From Anaerolineae bacterium (GTDB taxonomy: Bacteria > Chloroflexota > Anaerolineae > Aggregatilineales > Phototrophicaceae): a stretch of 45,175 nucleotides of DNA. The notes below the pieces were generated by a model, which was not told where the DNA came from, searched no databases, and saw only the letters and a list, made by a program, of their open reading frames with translations. How positions within the stretch are numbered: position 1 is the first letter of the stretch; the number at the start of each line of letters is the position of its first letter. This document shows, in pieces, positions 31,876 through 40,839 of this stretch. The position numbers and the translations under genes were made by a program. The stretch lies in assembly GCA_021296065.1 (NCBI GenBank), contig JAGWBD010000008.1, forward strand, positions 1 through 45,175, in the 5' to 3' direction.

Positions 31876-32949
31876 ATGCAACGCAGGGATGAAGTCAATC
31901 GCAAGCACGAGCGCCTGCGCGGCTTGCTGGCCAGCCATGACGCGCCGGCCCTGTTGCTGACGCAGACGCGCAACCTCGCCTGGTTCAGTGCCGGCGCCGA
32001 CGCCAGCATCCCGGTTGACAGCGACGCCGGCGTCTGGAGCGCGCTGGTGACGCCCGCCAGACGGGACATCGTAACCAACAACATCGAGTTGACGCGGCTG
32101 CGCGCCGAAGAGCAACTGGAGGCGCTTGGCTTCGGCTACCAGGAGTATGCCTGGCATGGTGACGCGCCGAAGTTGCCGCCCGGGACCCTGGTGGACACGC
32201 AGCCGGAGGTGGCCGATGCGCTGCTGCAACTGCGTCTGGTGCTGGATGCCGGGGAGCAGGAGCGCTGCCGCCGCCTCGGCGAGGAGACCGCCGCGGCACT
32301 GGAGGAAGCCATCCGCACCGCCCGCTCTGGCGACAGCGAACTGGAGATCGCCGCAAGGCTGGACGCCGCCTGCCGCCGGCGGGGCGGCCTGGCCGTGGTG
32401 AATCTGGTGGCCAGCGACGAACGCATCGCGCAGTTCCGTCACCCGTTGGCCACGCAGAAAGGCATGCAACGGCTGGTCATGATCGTGGTCTGCAACCGCA
32501 AGTGGGGCCTGGTGCTCTCCGCCACGCGTCTGGCGCACGTCGGGCCGCTGCCGCCTGACCTGCGCGCGAAGGCGCAGAAAGTCGCGCAGATTGACGCCGC
32601 CGCCATGCTGGCCACGCGGCCGGGCCGCAGCCACGCGGCGGTTTTTCGCGACATCCAGGACGCCTATGCCGCCCAGGGCGAGGCCGACCAGTGGCGCCAT
32701 CATCATCAGGGCGGGCCCGCCGGCTACAAGGCGCGCGAGATTATTGTCACCCCCGGCGACGAGTCGCCGGTGCAGGCCGGTAGCCTCTATGCCTGGAATC
32801 CCTCGATCGTTGGCTGCAAGTCCGAGGACACCATTCTGGTGGGCGATGAAGACTTTGAGATCATCACGGCTGCCGGCCCGGACTGGCCGACAATTCGGGT
32901 CGAACAAGCGGGACAGACCGTGATGCGCCCCGGGATTCTCGAACTCTAG
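31876..32949 (+). CDS. M24 (creatinase/aminopeptidase)-fold protein lacking metal ligands
   Basis: 357 residues from ATG 31876, behind GGAGAAG. The N-terminal creatinase domain starts 'RLRGLLASHDAPALLLTQTRNLAW'. The catalytic domain has the fold, but the two Asp ligands are absent where expected ('VVCNRKWGLVLSATRLAHVG'), and the first Glu region reads 'AWNPSIVGCKSED'. The motif 'HHHQGGPAGY' is kept and is typical of a known M24-like subfamily that retains this His motif. It may act as a non-metal or non-peptidase enzyme. The large in-frame extension upstream overlaps the regulator gene and is not coding. Confidence 0.75.
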   Translation: MQRRDEVNRKHERLRGLLASHDAPALLLTQTRNLAWFSAGADASIPVDSDAGVWSALVTPARRDIVTNNIELTRLRAEEQLEALGFGYQEYAWHGDAPKLPPGTLVDTQPEVADALLQLRLVLDAGEQERCRRLGEETAAALEEAIRTARSGDSELEIAARLDAACRRRGGLAVVNLVASDERIAQFRHPLATQKGMQRLVMIVVCNRKWGLVLSATRLAHVGPLPPDLRAKAQKVAQIDAAAMLATRPGRSHAAVFRDIQDAYAAQGEADQWRHHHQGGPAGYKAREIIVTPGDESPVQAGSLYAWNPSIVGCKSEDTILVGDEDFEIITAAGPDWPTIRVEQAGQTVMRPGILEL

Positions 32950-32970
32950 GGTCGGGCAGGGGGTCCAACC

Positions 32971-34974
32971 TTGACCGGACAGGGCGCGGTCATGCGCCTG
33001 TGGCTCCCGGCGTACTTTGGTCTGCTGGCCGTCATCGTCTTCGCGACGCAGTTTGCCGGCACGGGCTTTGGCGTAAAGGGACAGCACTACGCCTGGGTGT
33101 CCTCGCAAAACCTGGCGATTGCCAGCCGCGCCACAGCGGCAAACGGCTTCGTCGGCCACGCGCGCAGCTTCCTGGACGCCGGGGGCGCGCCGGACTACCT
33201 GTATTTCGACCGCTATCCGCCTTTCTTCAGCGCCATGCTGGGCGCCCTCATTGGCCTGACGGACGATCTGGCGACGAAGGTCTGGATCGCGCGCCAGCTA
33301 ATGCACGTCATTTTCATCCTGACGATGCTGTTTGCCTGGCTGTTGCTGCGGCGTCTTGGCCTGGGCCAGCGACTGGCGCTGGTCGCGGTGACGCTGGCCT
33401 TCAGCGGTCACATGCTGTTGTTTTACCGCGAGATGATTCATTTCGATCAGCCCGCCCTGCTGGGGATGATGCTCCTGCTCTACGTGATCGCGCGCGGGAA
33501 GCTGGAACGACGCGAACGCTGGCGCTGGCTCACCCTTGCCACGCTGCTGGCCGTGAGTTCGGGCCGGGGCTTTCTCTCTCTGGGTGTTCTGGGGCTGTGG
33601 GCGGCCATGGAGGCGGCGGGTCTGTTGTGGCAAGGGGAACAAGCCCTGACGCTACGCCTGCGCGCCATCCTGCGGCACGATGCGACGCGCATGCTGCTGC
33701 TGGCGCTTGTCTGGAGCGCGCTGATGCCGGGTTACAACGTGACGCAGGAGATGGCGCGGCGCGCGGTTCCCGCCGGGGAGACCAGCATCTTCCAGAGCAT
33801 GCTGGGCCGTTTGCCGGTGGGTGGGGCAATAGAAGGCTGGGAACAGAAATACGAGGACTTTTCGAATACGCTGGAACGGCGATTGCTACGCTGGTATATC
33901 CCGCTGGATGACGAAGGCGGCAAAATCTTGCATCGCTGGGCCTTGCTGCCGGTGCTGTATGTCGTCGTTCACCACCTGATGCATCAGGCAGCGGCCCGTC
34001 GAACCGTATTGTTGCTGACCGCTTTTGCCGGACTGGCCTGGCTCATCGCGATGATCAACCTCACCGTGTTCCATGATTACACGACCATGCATGCTGTCGG
34101 GCTTGCGCTGGTGTTCTGGTTGGCGTTGCTGGTTCGGGTGCGTCAGAAACGCCTGATCAATGCGCTGCTGCTGCTTTCGCTGGCGCTGTTCCTGCGTTCG
34201 GCGCTGGAAGTGGAAGCGGTCAACCGCGCCTGGAACGAGGAGGCCGCCATCTACACCGACGACTACAATCGCATTTTGCAGCGGATCGGCAGGAGCGGAT
34301 CGGTGGTGTTCAGTGACCCGCTCCTGCAGGACAGGATAATCAACATTCCCAAATATGTGTTGAGCTTCTACCTCGGCGACAATTTCCTGGCGACCCGGCT
34401 GCAGGATGCGGACTACATGGTGGCCAGTCAGAACTATCTGGCCCTGCCCGCCGCCGACGGTCGCGATGACCAGCGGCTGCTTTACACGCTGACGCCGGAC
34501 AACCAGGTTGGCTTCCTGTTTGACCTGCGCAGTGGTGAACACTATCCGCCGGGTGATATCCTGCCGCGTTACAACCTTGGCAATGCGCTGGCCCTGGGCC
34601 ACTGGGAGCTTGTGGACAGTGTGCAGGTACAGCCCTGCCAGCGAATTCGCGTCGAGAGCTGGTGGCAGGCGCAGGCCCCGCTGCCGGTGGATTACCACTT
34701 GCAACTGACACTAACCGATGAGGACGGTGGTATCCTGGCCTCCGCGGACAGTGCGCCGGTCGGCGGCGACACGCAGGGCTGGCTCCCGCAGCGCTGGTAT
34801 CCCGACGGACGTACGTTGCACGTCCCCTGCGATGCGACGACGGGAGCCTGGTCCCTGATCCTCAGCGTGTATGATCCCGAAACGGACGTTTTGAACGACA
34901 AGCTGCCGCTGATCAATGCCGACGGCAGCGCCGGCGACACCTGGCTCTATCTGACGACGCTATTTGTCAACTGA
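32971..34974 (+). CDS. GT-C-like polytopic membrane protein, paralogue 1
   Basis: 667 residues from TTG 32971; ATG 32992 is an alternative. About ten hydrophobic segments occupy residues 10-430. The short loop FDRYPPFFSAMLGAL (Asp80) resembles the first external loop of GT39/RgtA-type GT-C transferases, whose Asp is catalytic, and 'MIHFDQPALLGMMLLLYVIA' resembles their second conserved loop. The last 230 or so residues form a soluble, probably extracytoplasmic beta-rich domain ending 'INADGSAGDTWLYLTTLFVN'. Two paralogues follow. A transfer of sugar from a lipid carrier is inferred from the pattern, while the C-terminal domain is unrecognised. Confidence 0.68.
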   Translation: MTGQGAVMRLWLPAYFGLLAVIVFATQFAGTGFGVKGQHYAWVSSQNLAIASRATAANGFVGHARSFLDAGGAPDYLYFDRYPPFFSAMLGALIGLTDDLATKVWIARQLMHVIFILTMLFAWLLLRRLGLGQRLALVAVTLAFSGHMLLFYREMIHFDQPALLGMMLLLYVIARGKLERRERWRWLTLATLLAVSSGRGFLSLGVLGLWAAMEAAGLLWQGEQALTLRLRAILRHDATRMLLLALVWSALMPGYNVTQEMARRAVPAGETSIFQSMLGRLPVGGAIEGWEQKYEDFSNTLERRLLRWYIPLDDEGGKILHRWALLPVLYVVVHHLMHQAAARRTVLLLTAFAGLAWLIAMINLTVFHDYTTMHAVGLALVFWLALLVRVRQKRLINALLLLSLALFLRSALEVEAVNRAWNEEAAIYTDDYNRILQRIGRSGSVVFSDPLLQDRIINIPKYVLSFYLGDNFLATRLQDADYMVASQNYLALPAADGRDDQRLLYTLTPDNQVGFLFDLRSGEHYPPGDILPRYNLGNALALGHWELVDSVQVQPCQRIRVESWWQAQAPLPVDYHLQLTLTDEDGGILASADSAPVGGDTQGWLPQRWYPDGRTLHVPCDATTGAWSLILSVYDPETDVLNDKLPLINADGSAGDTWLYLTTLFVN

Positions 34975-34994
34975 AGTTCCGGGATAAAGCCCAC

Positions 34995-37028
34995 ATGCCT
35001 GCCACGTCACCCAATTCACGCCACCAGTATCTGCGCGGTCTGCCGGTGGCGGCGTACTTCTGTCTACTGGCCCTGATCGTCTTTGCCACGCAATTTGCCG
35101 GCAGGGGCTTTGGCGAACGTCAGCATCATGGCTGGGTGTCTTCACATACGCTGGCAATTGCAGGCCGCGCCACGCCTGAAAACGGTTTCGTTGGTCACTC
35201 TCGCCTTCTCGTAAATGAGGGTGGCACGCTGCATTACGATTACTTCGATCGCTATCCGCCCTTTTTCAGCGCCTTGCTCGGCGCGCTGACCGGCCTGACA
35301 AAAAATCTGGCGACGAAGGTCTGGCTCGCGCGCCAGATAATGCACGTCATTTTCATCCTGACGATGCTGTTTGCATGGCTGTTGCTGCGGCGTCTGGGGC
35401 TGACTGCAGGCCTTGCGCTGGTCGCGGTGACGCTGGCATTCAGCGGACCCATGTTGCTGTATTACCGCGACATGATTCATTTCGATCAGCCGGCGCTGGC
35501 CGGGATGCTTTTCCTGCTTTACGTCATCGCGCGCGTGAAGCTGGAGCAACGTCAACGCTGGCGCTGGCTGACGCTGGCGACGCTGCTGGCCGTCAGCGCG
35601 GGCCGGGGCTTTGTCTCCCTGAGTGTGTTGGGCCTGTGGGCCGCCTGCGAGGCCGCAGGCTTACTATGGCAGCGCGATCGGCCGCTGACACAACGAGTGC
35701 TCGCGGTCCTGCGGCATGATGCGACGCGGATGTTGCTGCTGGCTGTCATCTGGAGCGCAGTGTGGCTGGGCTACAACCTGGCGCAGGAGATGACGAGGCG
35801 CGACGTAGGTCTGGAAGAGACCAGCATCGTCGAGAGCATACAGACCCGCTGGCCAGGCGGGGACCCCGGGCGGGGCGCGGAACCGACCCTCGCCGCGTAT
35901 GGCGGGTTGCTGGCGGAGCGGCTGTTGCGCTGGTTTCTGCCGCTTGAGGGCGGGAGCATCCCGGCTGCACTGCGTTGGTCCACCTTGCCGGCCCTGGCTC
36001 TCATCCTGTTTCACCTGCGCAGCCAGCCGGCGTCACGCCGCATCGTGCTGCTGCTGACGGCCTTCTCCGGCCTGGCATGGCTCGGCGTGATGATCAACCT
36101 CGCCTGGTCCCACGATTACACGACCATGCATGCCCTGGGCTTCGCGCTCGTGTTTTGGCTGGTGTTGCTGGAACGATGGCGTCAGCCACGGCTGGACGGC
36201 GCCCTGCTGGTCCTGGGCCTGGCGCTCTTTCTGCACAGCAGTCTGGCGGTTGAGCTGCAGCACAGCGAGCACTTCCGCGCGACAGCGCGCTACACGGAAG
36301 ATCACGATCGCATTCTGCGAAAAACCGGACGCAGTGGCCAGGTCTTCTATACCGGGAGGGACCTGCACGATGCGGTCTTCTACGCGGGCCGCTACCTGTT
36401 CGGCTTTCTCCTGGGTGACAACCTGCTGTCAACATCCCTGAACCATGCGGATTATCGGGTGTCATCGCGCGAATGGCTGGCCCTGCCGCCCGCGCAGCCT
36501 GGCGACGGGCCTGATGGCTGGCGCCTGTACCGGACGCTGACGCCGGAGAACCGGATCGCCTTTCTCTTCGATGATGCCTACGTCGCCCACTTGCCGCCGG
36601 CGCAAATCAGACCCGAATACATTTTCGGAGCGGAACTGGCGCTGGGGCACTGGGCACTGCGCGACGAGGTGCAGGTGCGACCCTGTCAGCGTATCAACAT
36701 CGAGAGCTGGTGGCAGGCCATCCGGCCGCTGGCGGCTGATTACAGCCTGCAGCTGGCGCTGGTGAATCTGGCGGGTGAGGCGCTGGGCGCCAACGCTGAA
36801 CGTTTGACAACAGTCAATACGAGCGACTGGGAAACGAACGCCTGGTTCCCCGACCTGCGTCCGCTTACGATCCCCTGTGACGCGCCTGCCGGCGAGTACC
36901 CGCTGGTGCTGACTGTGTACGATCCCCTGCGCCTGGCGGAGCAGGGGCCGCTGCCGCAGATCAACGCTGACGGCAGCGCCGGCGACACCTGGCTGTACCT
37001 GACGACGCTCTTCGTCAACCGGAGTTGA
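34995..37028 (+). CDS. GT-C-like polytopic membrane protein, paralogue 2
   Basis: 677 residues from ATG 34995, 20 bp after paralogue 1. The arrangement is the same: N-terminal segments starting 'AAYFCLLALIVFATQFAGRGF', the DRYPPFFSALLGAL loop (Asp85), 'MIHFDQPALAGMLFLLYVIA', and the soluble C-terminal region ending 'INADGSAGDTWLYLTTLFVN' plus RS. Long runs are nearly identical to paralogue 1 (for example HVIFILTMLFAWLLLRRLGL), so the duplication is recent relative to the tail of paralogue 3. It probably shares substrates with them. Confidence 0.68.
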   Translation: MPATSPNSRHQYLRGLPVAAYFCLLALIVFATQFAGRGFGERQHHGWVSSHTLAIAGRATPENGFVGHSRLLVNEGGTLHYDYFDRYPPFFSALLGALTGLTKNLATKVWLARQIMHVIFILTMLFAWLLLRRLGLTAGLALVAVTLAFSGPMLLYYRDMIHFDQPALAGMLFLLYVIARVKLEQRQRWRWLTLATLLAVSAGRGFVSLSVLGLWAACEAAGLLWQRDRPLTQRVLAVLRHDATRMLLLAVIWSAVWLGYNLAQEMTRRDVGLEETSIVESIQTRWPGGDPGRGAEPTLAAYGGLLAERLLRWFLPLEGGSIPAALRWSTLPALALILFHLRSQPASRRIVLLLTAFSGLAWLGVMINLAWSHDYTTMHALGFALVFWLVLLERWRQPRLDGALLVLGLALFLHSSLAVELQHSEHFRATARYTEDHDRILRKTGRSGQVFYTGRDLHDAVFYAGRYLFGFLLGDNLLSTSLNHADYRVSSREWLALPPAQPGDGPDGWRLYRTLTPENRIAFLFDDAYVAHLPPAQIRPEYIFGAELALGHWALRDEVQVRPCQRINIESWWQAIRPLAADYSLQLALVNLAGEALGANAERLTTVNTSDWETNAWFPDLRPLTIPCDAPAGEYPLVLTVYDPLRLAEQGPLPQINADGSAGDTWLYLTTLFVNRS

Positions 37029-37045
37029 ATGCGTTGCAACGGCAC

Positions 37046-39115
37046 ATGACGGGGAAGTTTAGGCGGAGGAAAGCGGGCGTGCTCCTGGCCCAGGCGTATT
37101 TCTGTCTGCTGGCCCTCATCGTTTTTGGCACCCAGTTCAGCCACACCGGCTTCGGCGCCCGGCACCACGGCTGGGTCACGTCGCATGGTCTGGCCATTGC
37201 CGTGCATGCCACCCCCGCCAACGGCTTTGTCGGGTACGCCCGCCTCTTCGTGGAAGAAGACGCTGCCTTGCATCTCGATTACTTCGACCGTTACCCCTTC
37301 TTCTTCAGCGCGCTGGTTGGCGCGCTTGTCCGCCTGTCCGACGATCTGGGGACACAGGTCTTCATCGCGCGCCAGTTGATGCATGGCATTTTTGTGCTGA
37401 CGATGCTGTTTGCCTGGCTGCTGTTGCGGCGCCTGGGGGCGTCGCTGACGGCGGCCCTGGCGGGCACCACCCTGACCTTTGCCGGTTACGGCGTGCTTTA
37501 CTTCCGCGGCGCCCTGCACTTCGACCAGCCGGCGATGTTGGGGATGCTGGCGCTGCTCTGGTGCATCGCGCGGGCCAGCCAGACGCCGGCCGGCAATCGG
37601 CGCTGGTTGCTGCCAGCCACGCTTGCAGCGGTCAGTATGGGCCGCGGCTTCATTTCCCTGGCCGTACCCGGGTTGTGGCTGGCCCTGACAGCAATAACCG
37701 TCCTGTGGCGGCCCGGGCTGTCGGCCGGACAGCGGCTGCGCCGCATTGTGGCGCATGATGCCTTGCGCATGTTGCTGGCCGGCGCCTTGTGGCTGGCCCT
37801 GTTGCTGGGCTACAACGTCGCGCAGGAGATGAGCCAACGTGACGTGTCGCCGCAGGAGACGAGCATCCTGGCCAGTCTGCAGCGACGCGCACCGCTGGGC
37901 CACGAAGGCGGCCGCAACCTCAGCACTTCCAACTACCGCATACCCCCCTGGGACGCCTTTGCGACCCTGCAGGCGGACCGTTTCCTGCGCTGGTTTGCGC
38001 CGCTGCGCTTCCAGGGCAGCGACAGCGCGCCGGCTCCCGCCAGCCTGCCCCTCTTCCTGCTGGTGCTGGCCCTGGCGCTGACGCATGCCCTGCGTCAGAA
38101 ACGGGCCCTGCGCGAGCCCCTGCTGCTGACGGCCCTTGCCGGTGTGCTGGTCATCGCCGCCATGATTAACCTCACTGCCGAGCATGATTACACGATCATG
38201 CATGCCCTGGGCCTCGCGCTGGCGTTCTGGCTGGCCCTGTTGCGTCCGCTGCAACGACACAGGCGACTCATGGCGCTTGTGCTGGCCGCAAGCCTGACGC
38301 TCTTCCTGCGCTCCAGCCTGCTGGTGGAAGCGGAAAACCGCGAAATATTCGCCGAAGCCTCGCGCTTCACCGACGACTACAATCGCATTCGCCTGGAGCT
38401 GGAAGCCAGAGGCGTCGGCCAGGCCCATATCTTCGACACTTTTGGGCGTGATCACTGCCCCATCTTTCACTCCAAGTGCTTCGCGCCAGGTTTCTACCTG
38501 CGCGACCATGCCATCGCGCGCGACCTGGCGCAGGCCGGCTTTGTGCTCACGGACTTTCCCTTTTATCCGACACAGCCCTGGCTGGCCCCGGGCGACCGGC
38601 AGGGCCTGCAGTTGCTATCGCTGAGCCTGACGCCGCAAAACGGCACCTACCACCTGTTTGACACGGCCGACTTCGAAACCCGTCATCTGCCGCAGGAAAT
38701 CGCGCCGCAGCGGGTCTTCGGCGGCGAACTCGCCCTGGGCCATTGGGAACTGCGCGACAGCGTGCAGGTGCGGCCCTGCCAGCGCATTCGCCTTGAGAGC
38801 TGGTGGCAGGCCGCCCGCCCGCCTGGCGCCGACTACAGCATCCAGCTGGCGCTGGTGGACCTGGCGGGCGAGGCCCTGGCCGCCAGCAATGATCAGCTGA
38901 CGACGGTCAACAGCGCCGTATGGGCGCCGCAACTCTGGTTCCTCGATGTGCGCCCGCTCACGATTCCCTGTGACGCGCCCGCCGGTGAGTACCCGCTGGT
39001 GCTGAGCGTGTACGATCCGCTGCGGCTGGCGGAGCAGGGGCCGCTGCCGCTGATCAACGCCGACGGCAGCGCCGGCGACGCCTGGCTGTATCTGACCACG
39101 CTCTTCGTAAACTGA
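37046..39115 (+). CDS. GT-C-like polytopic membrane protein, paralogue 3
   Basis: About 689 residues from ATG 37046, which fits the MTG start of paralogue 1; an in-frame TTG at 37025 overlaps the stop of paralogue 2 but has no spaced ribosome site. The loop is DRYPFFFSALVGAL (Asp81), with the second Pro replaced by Phe. 'ALHFDQPAMLGMLALLWCIA' replaces the MIHFDQP segment. The C-terminal domain ends 'INADGSAGDAWLYLTTLFVN'. It is the most diverged of the three, with extra length between residues 430 and 520. Product unknown as for the others. Confidence 0.68.
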   Translation: MTGKFRRRKAGVLLAQAYFCLLALIVFGTQFSHTGFGARHHGWVTSHGLAIAVHATPANGFVGYARLFVEEDAALHLDYFDRYPFFFSALVGALVRLSDDLGTQVFIARQLMHGIFVLTMLFAWLLLRRLGASLTAALAGTTLTFAGYGVLYFRGALHFDQPAMLGMLALLWCIARASQTPAGNRRWLLPATLAAVSMGRGFISLAVPGLWLALTAITVLWRPGLSAGQRLRRIVAHDALRMLLAGALWLALLLGYNVAQEMSQRDVSPQETSILASLQRRAPLGHEGGRNLSTSNYRIPPWDAFATLQADRFLRWFAPLRFQGSDSAPAPASLPLFLLVLALALTHALRQKRALREPLLLTALAGVLVIAAMINLTAEHDYTIMHALGLALAFWLALLRPLQRHRRLMALVLAASLTLFLRSSLLVEAENREIFAEASRFTDDYNRIRLELEARGVGQAHIFDTFGRDHCPIFHSKCFAPGFYLRDHAIARDLAQAGFVLTDFPFYPTQPWLAPGDRQGLQLLSLSLTPQNGTYHLFDTADFETRHLPQEIAPQRVFGGELALGHWELRDSVQVRPCQRIRLESWWQAARPPGADYSIQLALVDLAGEALAASNDQLTTVNSAVWAPQLWFLDVRPLTIPCDAPAGEYPLVLSVYDPLRLAEQGPLPLINADGSAGDAWLYLTTLFVN

Positions 39116-39130
39116 CTCCGGGCGCCATGC

Positions 39131-39171
39131 TGTCCCGCGGGGATGCTTCGGGCTTGCGCCCTTGCTATACT
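39131..39171 (+). promoter_or_regulatory. Repeat-borne extended -10 promoter before the LutA-like gene
   Basis: GGGATGCTTCG (39140-39150), 15 bases, then TGCTATACT ending 39171, with the same spacing as at 21536-21567. Transcription would start near 39178, 27 nt before the ATG at 39205. Small hairpins (TCCC GCG GGGA; GGGC TTGC GCCC) lie within it. Confidence 0.55.
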
Positions 39172-39204
39172 GACGCCATCGTCTCCTTCGCACAGGCGCC
39201 GCCC

Positions 39205-40017
39205 ATGGCCGATTTGGCCCGACCCTCGCCACGCAACAAACCCGTCTCGCTTTTCGTCACCTGCATCATCGACGCGCTCTACCCGCCCACCGGCATCGCC
39301 GTCGTCGAGGTGCTGGAGCATCTGGGTCTGGAAGTGCGCTTTCCGCAGGCGCAGACCTGCTGCGGCCAGCCCGGCTTCAACTCCGGCTTTCATGACGACG
39401 CGCGCCGCGTCGCGCGGCATTTCCTACAGGTCTTTGAAGACGCCGAGCTGATCGTCACGCCTTCCGGCAGCTGCGCCGCCATGCTGCGCCACTACTATCC
39501 GCAACTCTTCGCCGACGACCCCGTCTGGCACGAGCGCGCCCGCCGCGCCGCCAGCATCACCTGGGAGTTCAGCGAATTTCTCGTCGACGGCCTCGGCATC
39601 CAGGACCTGGGCGCGCGCCTGGCGCCGACGCGCGTGGCCTTCCATGATGCCTGTCACGGCCTGCGCGGCCTGGGGTTGCAGGCGCAGGCGCGCGCGCTGG
39701 CGGGCAGCATTGAGGGCGTGACGCTGGTGGAGATGGAGGGCGCGCAGCAATGCTGCGGCTTTGGCGGCCTCTTCGCCATCAAGCTGCCTGACATCAGCAA
39801 CGCCATGCTGCAGGAGAAGATGCAGGCCATCGAAGCGACTCCGGCCGACGTCTTCCTCACCGGCGACTGCAGCTGTCTGACGCACATTAACGGCGGCCTT
39901 GCCCGCCAGAAACGGCCGCAGCGCCTGCGGCACGTCGCCGACCTGCTGGCGGAAGGCCTGCAGCCTGTGAAGCCTGTCGCAACGGCCGCAACATCGACCA
40001 TGGAGGAAACACCATGA
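39205..40017 (+). CDS. LutA-like CCG-domain protein (lactate utilisation type)
   Basis: 270 residues. It has two CCG domains: 'VTCIIDALYPPTG' to 'TCCGQPGFNSG' and 'DACHGLRGLG' to 'QCCGFGGLFAI', the cysteine pattern that binds an Fe-S cluster in LutA, GlcF and HdrB-type proteins. LutA acts with LutB and LutC in L-lactate oxidation, but neither partner lies within the window, so the name is only by family. ATG 39205 agrees with the promoter. The stop overlaps the next start as ATGA. Confidence 0.85.
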   Translation: MADLARPSPRNKPVSLFVTCIIDALYPPTGIAVVEVLEHLGLEVRFPQAQTCCGQPGFNSGFHDDARRVARHFLQVFEDAELIVTPSGSCAAMLRHYYPQLFADDPVWHERARRAASITWEFSEFLVDGLGIQDLGARLAPTRVAFHDACHGLRGLGLQAQARALAGSIEGVTLVEMEGAQQCCGFGGLFAIKLPDISNAMLQEKMQAIEATPADVFLTGDCSCLTHINGGLARQKRPQRLRHVADLLAEGLQPVKPVATAATSTMEETP

Positions 40018-40712
40018 AACGCATGCTGCTCACGCTACTCCTGCTGCTGACCCTGGCCGGCGCCGCGCAGGCGCAGGAGGCCGCGCGCTCGCTGACCGTC
40101 ACGGGCAGCGGGACCGCCACCGGCGTGCCCGACATGGCGCTGGTGCACCTCGGCGTGCAGACCAGCGACGGGGACGTGCTGGCCGCCTTCAACCGCAGCA
40201 ACCAGATCACCGCCGACATCGTCGAGGCCCTGCTGGCGCTGGGCATTGAGCGCAAGGACATCCGCACCAGCGGGCTCTCGCTCTATCAGGACCGGCCCTA
40301 CGATCCCTTCAGCGACGTCGAGGACGGCACGATCATCTACTGGGCGCAGAACTCGCTGGAAGTGACCCTGCGCGACATCGACCTGGTGGGCCAGGCCCTC
40401 GGCGCCAGCGTGCAGGCCGGCGCCAATTCCATCGAGCGCCTGTCCTACGGCCTGTCCGACCCCTCGGCGCTGGAGACACAGGCGCGTGAACGGGCCGTCG
40501 CCGACGCCCGCAATCGCGCCGAACAGCTGGCCGCGTTGACCGGCTCGCAACTGGGGCGCGTCTTCTCGATCCACGAATCCGGCGGCGGCTTCAACGTGCG
40601 CGCGGAAAGGTTCGAGTTTGCCGCGATGGCGGATTCCGGCGGCGCCGCGACCGTGGAAGCCGGCCAGTTGAGCGTCGGCGTGCAACTGCAGATCACCTGG
40701 GAACTGGAGTAG
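40014..40712 (+). CDS. SIMPL-domain (DUF541) exported protein, copy 1
   Basis: 232 residues. The ATG at 40014 overlaps the LutA-like stop, indicating coupling. The signal peptide KRMLLTLLLLLTLAGAAQA cuts before QE. The SIMPL pattern is clear: 'RSLTVTGSGTATGVPDMALVHLGVQTS', 'ALGIERKDIRTSGLSLYQDR', 'NSLEVTLRDIDLVGQAL', 'ARERAVADARNRAEQLA'. SIMPL proteins are trimeric periplasmic or surface proteins of uncertain role. A second member follows, and the two are related by duplication. Confidence 0.87.
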   Translation: MKRMLLTLLLLLTLAGAAQAQEAARSLTVTGSGTATGVPDMALVHLGVQTSDGDVLAAFNRSNQITADIVEALLALGIERKDIRTSGLSLYQDRPYDPFSDVEDGTIIYWAQNSLEVTLRDIDLVGQALGASVQAGANSIERLSYGLSDPSALETQARERAVADARNRAEQLAALTGSQLGRVFSIHESGGGFNVRAERFEFAAMADSGGAATVEAGQLSVGVQLQITWELE

Positions 40713-40839
40713 CGCAACGCCGGCCGGGCGGGACTGAACCGCTGGCCGCTGCCGCGCGTAGTACCTGCACGGGCCTGGCTCGTTCCTCATGCAGGACGGC
40801 GTCGCCGGGCCCGTACCCTGTGTGCACACGGGAGGACTG

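Noticed and set aside
39205-40017. Part of a complete lutABC lactate operon
   Set aside because: Neither LutB- nor LutC-like genes lie on either side; the neighbours are membrane GT-C-like and SIMPL genes.
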